From Prochlorococcus marinus XMU1419 (GTDB lineage Bacteria > Cyanobacteriota > Cyanobacteriia > PCC-6307 > Cyanobiaceae), in contig NZ_JAAORO010000001.1 in NCBI RefSeq assembly GCF_017695955.1, forward strand, positions 248,001 to 312,000: a DNA stretch of 64,000 nucleotides, in the 5' to 3' direction. Below the pieces are notes generated by a model that searched no databases, was not told where the DNA came from, and was given only the letters and a program-made list of their open reading frames with translations. Position numbers and translations under genes: made by a program. Numbering within the stretch: position 1 is the first letter of the stretch; each line of letters opens with the position of its first letter. Below, one piece after another: positions 56,070 to 64,000 of the stretch.

Positions 56070-57371
56070 TCAATCTTTAGCCATCTCAAGGTTTAATTTT
56101 TCGTTGTTTAATTCAATAGTTTGAACTGCAACTTCTTCTTTTTCCAGTAGCGACCCCAGAAATAATTCTGCATTCTTCACCCATTTATCATCGGTACTTC
56201 CATAATCACTTGTATCCGGGAGATCAAGTAATTTATCAGGAGTCATACCTTGGCCTTGAATATTATTACCTTTGGGGGTTAAGTAACTGGCCACTGTTAT
56301 AGCAATACCACTATCTTCTCCCAAACTTTTTAGGGATTGAATTAAACCTTTCCCATAAGTTTGTTCGCCCATAAGAATGGATCTTTCATTATCTTGTAAT
56401 GCGCCAGCAAGTATTTCACTGGCACTTGCAGTACCTTTATTTACTAAAGTCACCATTGGTCCATCAAAAGATGTTTCTTTTTGAGAAATAATTGCATCTT
56501 TGATTCCATTTCTATCTTTTGTCTCGACTACAGGCTTCTCACTTAATAAAGAGTCTGCAACTGCTATACCTGAGCTAACTAGCCCCCCTGAATTATTTCT
56601 AAGATCCAAGATTAAGCCCTCAACATCTTTCTCATTTAACTCTTGAAGTGCTTCTTCAACTTTTTTGGGTACGCTTTCGCTAAATTGAGTTATCCTTAAA
56701 TATCCTATTGTGTGAGAATCGTCTCTTAATCTTTTTGTTCTAACTGGTCTGAGATCCACAGATCTCCTCTCTAGATCGACTTCCCTAATTTCGCCTGATT
56801 CCGAAGATAATTCAACTAAAACTTTTGTCCCCGATTCACCTCTTAACTTAGAAGCAGTACTCGCAAGCCCTAATTTTTCTGATGAGATTCCGTCCACCGA
56901 TTCTATAATGTCTCCGCTTACTATTCCAGCTTCTTCAGCTGGGGAACCCCCAAGAGTAGAGATAACTTTAACTTTATTGTCATCATCTTCACCTAATTGA
57001 AGCCCAACACCATTAATTTCACTACCAAAATTACTTGATTTCAGTAGTTCATAATCTTTCGGGCGTAAAACTCTCGTATAAGGATCGTCTAGAGGTCTTA
57101 ACATGTCTTCAATTGCGGAATAAGCCTCTTCACTTGTTTCAATTTGTTTCTGTAATGTTTTTTGTCTAATTCTTTTCCATTGGATTTCATCAAACTTTTC
57201 TGGATCATAAAAACCTTCGTTTACCAAGGTCCAAGCATCAAGTACTAATTGCCTGCTATCACTGAGAGCATCCACTCTTTCAATCAATAAAAGATTGATT
57301 GAAAAAACGATGATCATTGATACAGTGATCACAGTTTTGAATGTTAAAAGTTTGTTAAAAGATGAATTCAT
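56070..57371 (-). CDS. ctpA: Carboxyl-terminal processing protease CtpA
   Basis: 433 residues. A signal peptide or membrane anchor (about 1-34, VITVSMIIVFSINLLLIERV) is followed by a PDZ domain (about 115-200) and a tail-specific protease domain. The Ser/Lys dyad is S316 (NKGTASASEILAGAL) and K341 (GEQTYGKGLIQSL). In cyanobacteria the D1 C-terminus must be trimmed by this family for oxygen evolution, although paralogs share the work. The ATG at 57371 was preferred to an upstream TTG. It is divergent from petB (71 bp). Confidence 0.94.
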   Translation of the reverse strand: MNSSFNKLLTFKTVITVSMIIVFSINLLLIERVDALSDSRQLVLDAWTLVNEGFYDPEKFDEIQWKRIRQKTLQKQIETSEEAYSAIEDMLRPLDDPYTRVLRPKDYELLKSSNFGSEINGVGLQLGEDDDNKVKVISTLGGSPAEEAGIVSGDIIESVDGISSEKLGLASTASKLRGESGTKVLVELSSESGEIREVDLERRSVDLRPVRTKRLRDDSHTIGYLRITQFSESVPKKVEEALQELNEKDVEGLILDLRNNSGGLVSSGIAVADSLLSEKPVVETKDRNGIKDAIISQKETSFDGPMVTLVNKGTASASEILAGALQDNERSILMGEQTYGKGLIQSLKSLGEDSGIAITVASYLTPKGNNIQGQGMTPDKLLDLPDTSDYGSTDDKWVKNAELFLGSLLEKEEVAVQTIELNNEKLNLEMAKD

Positions 57372-57442
57372 TGGGTTAAGTGTTAACACCAAGTATAAGA
57401 ATTTTAAGTAAGCTCTTTATATCAAAGCTAATTTTTTTTTGG

Positions 57443-58099
57443 ATGGCGAATTCTTCATCTGTTTATGACTGGTTTCAAGAAAGGCTTGAAATCCAAGACA
57501 TAACTGACGACGTAACTTCCAAGTACGTACCCCCTCACGTAAACATTTTTTACTGTTTAGGAGGCATAACTTTAGTATGCTTCCTAATTCAATTTGCAAC
57601 AGGTTTTGCAATGACTTTTTACTATAAGCCAACAGTTACACAAGCTTATAGTTCAGTAAGTTATTTAATGACTGATGTTAGTTTTGGATGGTTAATAAGG
57701 TCAGTACATAGATGGAGTGCATCAATGATGGTTTTGATGTTAATCCTTCATGTCTTTAGGGTTTATCTTACCGGTGGTTTTAAAAGGCCAAGAGAACTTA
57801 CTTGGGTAACTGGAGTTGTTATGGCTGTTATAACAGTAGCTTTTGGTGTTACAGGATATTCTTTGCCTTGGGATCAAGTGGGTTATTGGGCGGTTAAGAT
57901 TGTTTCTGGTGTTCCAGCTGCAATTCCTGTTATTGGTGATTTTATGGTTGAATTACTTAGAGGTGGAGAGAGTGTTGGACAATCTACTCTTACACGATTC
58001 TACAGTCTTCATACTTTTGTTTTGCCATGGTCATTAGCTGTATTCATGTTGATGCACTTTTTAATGATTCGTAAACAGGGTATTTCAGGTCCCTTATAA
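57443..58099 (+). CDS. petB: Cytochrome b6 (PetB)
   Basis: 218 residues from the ATG at 57443 ([20 protein letters not shown]). Four transmembrane helices contain the paired haem histidines ([20 protein letters not shown] near residue 86 and [20 protein letters not shown] near 190) and the haem ci cysteine [11 protein letters not shown] near 35. It forms the quinol-binding core of the cytochrome b6f complex. The longer reading frame starting at 57380 is not the real N-terminus. petD follows after 33 bp. Confidence 0.98.
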   Translation: MANSSSVYDWFQERLEIQDITDDVTSKYVPPHVNIFYCLGGITLVCFLIQFATGFAMTFYYKPTVTQAYSSVSYLMTDVSFGWLIRSVHRWSASMMVLMLILHVFRVYLTGGFKRPRELTWVTGVVMAVITVAFGVTGYSLPWDQVGYWAVKIVSGVPAAIPVIGDFMVELLRGGESVGQSTLTRFYSLHTFVLPWSLAVFMLMHFLMIRKQGISGPL

Positions 58100-58132
58100 A
58101 CTCCTATAATTCAATTATTATCAGATTAATAC

Positions 58133-58615
58133 ATGTCTACGTTAAAAAAACCAGATCTATCTGATCCAAAATTAAGAGCAAAATTGGCCAAAGGTATGGG
58201 CCATAATTACTATGGTGAACCTGCTTGGCCAAATGATTTATTATACATATTTCCAGTTGTTATCCTTGGGACTATTGCATGTGTTGTTGGGCTAGCAGTA
58301 CTTGACCCTGCAATGTTAGGAGACAAAGCTAATCCATTCGCAACTCCTTTAGAAATATTACCTGAATGGTATCTTTATCCAGTTTTTCAAATACTTAGGG
58401 TAGTGCCTAATAAACTTTTGGGCATTGCACTTCAAACGTTAATACCTTTGGGCTTAATGATCTTACCCTTTATCGAAAATGTTAATAAATTTTCTAATCC
58501 CTTTAGAAGGCCTATAGCCATGTCGGTTTTCTTGTTTGGAACTTTCCTAACAATATATCTTGGTATAGGTGCTTGCTTACCTATAGATAAATCTTTAACT
58601 TTGGGTTTATTTTAA
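58133..58615 (+). CDS. petD: Cytochrome b6f subunit IV (PetD)
   Basis: 160 residues. [20 protein letters not shown] and [20 protein letters not shown] form the canonical N-terminus, [20 protein letters not shown] the Qo-site PEWY motif near residue 78, and three helices complete it. Together with cytochrome b6 it forms the split equivalent of cytochrome b. Convergent with the invertase gene, with two bases between the stop codons. Confidence 0.98.
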
Positions 58616-58617
58616 TC

Positions 58618-60057
58618 TCAAATTTTAAACATATCTAAGTCATTATTCTCTACCCTCAAGAAGTGATGCATTAATAAAAAGCCAACTATTGTCCAGGTTT
58701 GGTAAGTTCTTGATTGTTGCCCCACCCAAGTCCCTGTAGGACCGTCAAAATATTCTGCCCACTCTTGCTTAGGTAGTTGATTAAGTTGGCACCAATATGA
58801 CTCTTCGATTAGAGATTTCATTTCTTCCATAAGAATTACATCATCAGAAGGAAACTTTTTTTGATGTAAAAGAACAGCTGTACCAAAAAACCATAATAGG
58901 CTCGGCCAATGTCCACCATTATGGTAACTCCAAGGCCAATTCTTTGGATCCGAACCTGTTTTATTTTGCCATTCTTCGACATCCATATGCGGATGACAAA
59001 TTCGCATAGGCATTTGAGCCATCAAATGCTGCCTGTTATGCAAAACTAATCTAAATAAAGCTCTTTGTTCTGCGGGAGGAAGAACTCCAAACATACAGGC
59101 TAAAGAATTTCCTAAACTGTAAAATCGAAAGTCAGGTCTTCCTGTTCTAATATTTCCTATTAAATATCCACCTCTATTTTCTAACCAATCTTGGAGCCAT
59201 GAAGGAACTACTTGAGGTTGAACATTAAATTCATTGAAGTGTTGATCATCTCCGTACTGCTCGGTTGGCCTTCTTCTTAAGATTTGCATTGTTTGGCTGG
59301 TAACCCAATAATGTTTCAAGAGAAAACTTCCTAGGTCTTTAACCCATTGATTTGTGAGAATAAGCCTTTGATCTAATAGTCTACTTACGTGATCTGCTCG
59401 ACTTAATTCCATTAAATTTATACAGCTTTTTAAACATCCATGAAGTAAAACTTCAACTTCTAAAGGTGCTCCCCATACATCCATAGGTCTATCAATCATG
59501 AATGCGCAATCTGGTACAAAAAGTACGGGAGTACCTTCAAATGTTGGATGAAGAACTAGATCTAGTAATAGTTGAATACCTCTTTGAACGCTCTGACTCT
59601 TTCCAAAAGCAAAATCACCGCTCTTATTTACATAATACCAACATAAAATTGGCCACCATAAACTTGCATCGGCTGAAGTAATTCTGCCAATCGATCTTTG
59701 ACCATAGTCTCCAATAAGCTTTCCATTTTCTTCAACGAAACTAGTAGGAAATACTCCACGAGTTTGATAATTAGTGCTTTGTAACTCAAGACATACAGTA
59801 AGAAACTTTTTTACAATTTCGTATCGTTTTTGAGTAATGAGGTAAATCATTACTGGAACGTTATCTCTTAAAAAAATTTCTCCGTAATTTAACTTTTTAT
59901 TTTTTGTTGGGTGTTCTAATGCCGCAACACTACCTACTAATTCACCTGAAATTTCGACTAAAGTCTTTTCAAAGTGTTTTTTCGCATTTGTTACAATTTT
60001 TTCTTCATCAGAACTTGGTCTTACTCGTAAATTTTTTTGACTAAATCTTTCTGCCAT
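58618..60057 (-). CDS. Alkaline/neutral invertase (GH100)
   Basis: 479 residues. The GH100 motifs are INTVP-region replacements FLRDNVPVMIYLI near residue 65, GRITSADASLWWPILCWYYV near 155, CAFMIDRPMDVWGAPLEVEV near 210, and WPWSYHNGGHWPSLLWFFG near 395. The family hydrolyses sucrose to glucose and fructose at neutral pH. Picocyanobacteria use sucrose as a compatible solute, so the enzyme is likely for its turnover. It is upstream of the rRNA leader on the opposite strand. Confidence 0.9.
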   Translation of the reverse strand: MAERFSQKNLRVRPSSDEEKIVTNAKKHFEKTLVEISGELVGSVAALEHPTKNKKLNYGEIFLRDNVPVMIYLITQKRYEIVKKFLTVCLELQSTNYQTRGVFPTSFVEENGKLIGDYGQRSIGRITSADASLWWPILCWYYVNKSGDFAFGKSQSVQRGIQLLLDLVLHPTFEGTPVLFVPDCAFMIDRPMDVWGAPLEVEVLLHGCLKSCINLMELSRADHVSRLLDQRLILTNQWVKDLGSFLLKHYWVTSQTMQILRRRPTEQYGDDQHFNEFNVQPQVVPSWLQDWLENRGGYLIGNIRTGRPDFRFYSLGNSLACMFGVLPPAEQRALFRLVLHNRQHLMAQMPMRICHPHMDVEEWQNKTGSDPKNWPWSYHNGGHWPSLLWFFGTAVLLHQKKFPSDDVILMEEMKSLIEESYWCQLNQLPKQEWAEYFDGPTGTWVGQQSRTYQTWTIVGFLLMHHFLRVENNDLDMFKI

Positions 60058-60670
60058 TTCATTTATATCCCTTTATTTAAGCCTAGTTCTTTAAAGAGAC
60101 TTTGAACAAAAAAAAAATTAATAAAAAATTTTTGTATAAAAGGTTGCACAATTAAGGTTGAATGGTTTAATATTTTCTTCTGGGCAAAAAATTCTTTTTT
60201 TGCATAATTCAGGTAATTATCTAAAATCTAATTTTTCGATAATAAATGAATTTTTTGGAGATTCGATCTCGGTCATTATTTCCAGCCAGAAGAAGGGTTT
60301 CCCCTTCAAAGTGAGTTATTCAATCATTGTTTAACTCTGCACCTAGAAAATTTAAAAACTTAGGAACTGATGCTTTTATTGCGTCAAATATTTATTAAAT
60401 TTATTTTTGATAATTATTAGATGTATTTGCAATAAAGGTGTGAGGTCCCGTCAAGAATATATAAATTGTTTTCAATTGCTAACTTTTAGTTTTTTGAAAA
60501 CCAACGGATCTGAGATCTTGGAAAGTCACTTTGAAATATTTTTAATGTGCACTCAAAGTAATCCTTAAATATTTAAGGAGGCTGAACCTGAATAATTTAA
60601 GTCAATCTTATTTTTTATTTGGAGAAAGCAATTCATATTGAGTAGATTTATCTACAAAAGGATTTGAACA
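60058..60670 (+). promoter_or_regulatory. 613-bp upstream region of the rRNA operon
   Basis: No credible gene is seen in either strand. It must contain the promoter(s) of the rRNA operon and of the divergent invertase gene. There is a GAAGGG-TTTC-CCCTTC hairpin at 60292-60307 and several AT-rich -10-like stretches (for example TTGATA near 60404 and ATATATAAA near 60458). I cannot fix a transcription start by eye. Confidence 0.6.
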
Positions 60671-62154
<1,484 letters not shown>

Positions 62155-62274
62155 CAGGGAGACAACAAAATGTTTAATATTATTTTGTCACCTTAGGTCG
62201 ATCGGTATCTCACATTCTTAATTTATTAAGAATTTCATTTCTTAAGTTTTTCTAGGTCACACCCATTTTTTCCT

Positions 62275-62348
<74 letters not shown>

Positions 62349-62360
62349 TATCTCTATGTT

Positions 62361-62433
62361 GGGGGTATAGCTCAGTTGGTAGAGCGCCTGCTTTGCAAGC
62401 AGGATGTCAGCGGTTCGAGTCCGCTTACCTCCA
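62361..62433 (+). tRNA. tRNA-Ala (TGC)
   Basis: 73-nt cloverleaf 12 bp after tRNA-Ile: acceptor GGGGGTA/TACCTCC, D-arm GCTCAGTTGGTAGAGC, anticodon loop TTTGCAA (anticodon TGC) and T-arm GCGG-TTCGAGT-CCGC. CCA is not encoded. Confidence 0.98.
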
Positions 62434-62689
62434 CTGATTACCACCTCCTCCATATTTTTGGAGTAAGGAAAATTTTGAGTTGTGATCAATTTCTGAACGA
62501 ATCTAGCTTCCTAATGTGATCATTAAGATGCTGGACTCATTGAATTATTTTCATTGTTTTCAGAGAACCTTGACAACTGCATAGATTATTTTAAAGACAA
62601 TAAGCATCTTTAATGATGCAGATTTATTATTTGTGCGAATGCATTAATAACAATTCTATTAAGCTGATGCTTCAAATTTTGAAGTTATT
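62434..62689 (+). other. tRNA-Ala to 23S spacer with conserved boxA-like motif
   Basis: Non-coding internal transcribed spacer. It includes GAACCTTGACAACTGCATAG at 62565-62584, a motif conserved in cyanobacterial ITS regions and associated with the antitermination/processing box near the 23S leader. Inverted sequences flanking the 23S 5' end (for example near 62660-62690) are expected to form the processing stem. Confidence 0.75.
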
Positions 62690-64000
62690 GGTCAAGCTAC
62701 AAAGGGCTCACGGAGGATACCTAGGCACACAGAGGCGATGAAGGACGTGGTTACCTGCGATAAGTCTCGGGGAGTTGGAAGCACACTTTGATCCGGGAAT
62801 TTCCGAATGGGGCAACCCCATGTACGGCCAACTGAATATATAGGTTGGTGCGAGCTAACCCAGCGAACTGAAACATCTTAGTAGCTGGAGGAAGAGAAAG
62901 TAAATAACGACTCCCTCAGTAGCGGCGAGCGAACGGGGAACAGCCCAAACCGATAGTCTTGACTATCGGGGTTGTGGGACAGCAATATGGATCAATAAGT
63001 CTAGAAGAAACGTTTGAATGGCGTGCCATAGAGGGTGAAAGCCCCGTAATCGAAAGATAAGTTGACCTAGCTGCATCCCGAGTAGCACGGAGCACGTGGA
63101 ATTCCGTGTGAATCTGCGAGGACCACCTCGTAAGGCTAAGTACTACTGTGTGACCGATAGAGAAACAGTACCGCGAGGGAAAGGTGAAAAGAACCCCGGG
63201 AGGGGAGTGAAATAGAACATGAAACCGTGAGCTTACAAGCAATGGGAGCCCGACTAATCGGGTGACCGTGTGCCTGTTGAAGAATGAGCCGGCGACTTAT
63301 AGGCACTGGCGGGTTAAACCGGAAATGGTGGAGCCACAGCGAAAGCGAGTCTTAATAGGGCGTTTGTCAGTGTTTATAGACCCGAACCCTGGTGATCTAA
63401 CCATGGCCAGGATGAAGCTTGGGTGATACCAAGTGGAGGTCCGAACCGACTGAAGTTGAAAATTCAGCGGATGAGCTGTGGTTAGGGGTGAAATGCCAAT
63501 CGAACCAGGAGCTAGCTGGTTCTCCCCGAAATACGTTGAGGCGTAGCGTCTAGTGCTCCAGCAGGGGGGTAAAGCAACCATTTCGGTGCGGGCTGCGAAA
63601 GCGGTACCAAATCGATATGAACTCTGAATACCCTGTGTGTAACTAGGCAGTCAGACTGTGGGGGATAAGCTCCATAGTCAAGAGGGAAACAGCCCAGACC
63701 GCCAGCTAAGGTCCCAAAATTAACGCTAAGTGATAAAGGAGGTGGGATTGCCCAGACAACCAGGAGGTTTGCCTAGAAGCAGCCATCCTCAAAGGAGTGC
63801 GTAATAGCTCACTGGTCGAGCGATCCTGCGCCGAAAATGAACGGGGCTAAGCGTTATACCGAAGCTGCGGATAAATTTATTTATGGTAGGGGAGCGTTCT
63901 ATGTAGGGTGAAGCGTTAGCGTAAGCGGACGTGGACAGCATAGAAGTGAGAATGTCGGCTTGAGTAGCGAAAACATGGGTGAGAATCCCATGCCCCGAAA
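62690..64000 (+). rRNA. rrl: 23S ribosomal RNA, 5' part
   Basis: The 5' end GGTCAAGCTACAAAGGGCTC is followed by ACGGAGGATACCTAGGCACA and GAGGCGATGAAGGACGTGG, the usual start of bacterial 23S. About 1.3 kb (domains I and part of II) is inside the window; the rest continues past the right edge. The 5' boundary is set by similarity. Confidence 0.97.

Noticed and set aside
57380-57442. 21-codon upstream extension of petB
   Set aside because: Cytochrome b6 starts at [11 protein letters not shown]; the extension lies in the ctpA-petB promoter region.
62916-63581. Minus-strand ORFs of about 100 codons
   Set aside because: They lie inside the 23S rRNA gene.

Overview
The window is chromosomal DNA of a marine picocyanobacterium, almost certainly a high-light-adapted Prochlorococcus. 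It is very AT-rich outside the rRNA operon and tightly packed. It carries photosystem II genes (psbK, psbE-F-L-J, psbB, psbT, psbM), cytochrome b6f genes, NDH-1 genes, a chlorophyll chelatase subunit, and one degenerate phycoerythrin beta gene (cpeB) beside a CpeS-type lyase. That reduced phycoerythrin locus is the signature of high-light Prochlorococcus. I cannot name the strain from sequence alone.

Layout: 1-4.8 kb holds a partial murJ, sfsA, an ammonium transporter with a textbook NtcA-type promoter, ispH and a DoxX-like gene. 4.8-13.2 kb holds purH, an esterase, a DUF3155 gene, a sensor histidine kinase, cobS, tgt-psbK, a Gfo/Idh/MocA oxidoreductase and a CNNM/CBS transporter-like protein. 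13.2-24.8 kb holds a CAU tRNA, pyrE, a YgfZ-like protein, a RecB-like nuclease, a phosphohexomutase, an ITPase, a carotenoid oxygenase, hisB, fabI, a thioredoxin-fold protein, a putative degT remnant, photolyase, a NUDIX hydrolase and folK. 24.8-35.1 kb holds chlD, an Mla-type lipid transporter pair, yvcK, ndhC-K-J, the rubredoxin-ycf48-psbEFLJ photosystem II assembly cluster and mtnP. 35.1-48.5 kb holds a FAD-oxidoreductase/SelD fusion, CCA transferase, UvrD-like helicase, cpeB/cpeS, a DedA/TVP38-like protein, tRNA-Phe, a sugar kinase, metK, rps1 and nrdR. 48.5-60.1 kb holds psbT/psbB, a ferredoxin, psbM, prmC, tsaC, tRNA-Thr, minC-D-E, an HD phosphohydrolase, ctpA, petB-petD and a GH100 invertase. 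60.1-64 kb is a rRNA operon (16S, tRNA-Ile, tRNA-Ala, 5' part of 23S).

Most of this is core housekeeping and photosynthesis, with no CRISPR, transposase, integrase or prophage genes. I found no new defence or mobile system. The points most worth a second look are a 22-codon relic that resembles the N-terminus of a DegT-family aminotransferase, a cobS reading frame with no ATG/GTG/TTG for its conserved N-terminus, the NtcA promoter plus leader hairpin of amt, a CAU tRNA that may be lysidine tRNA-Ile rather than tRNA-Met, two small overlapping ORFs, and repeated convergent gene overlaps that leave no room for terminators.
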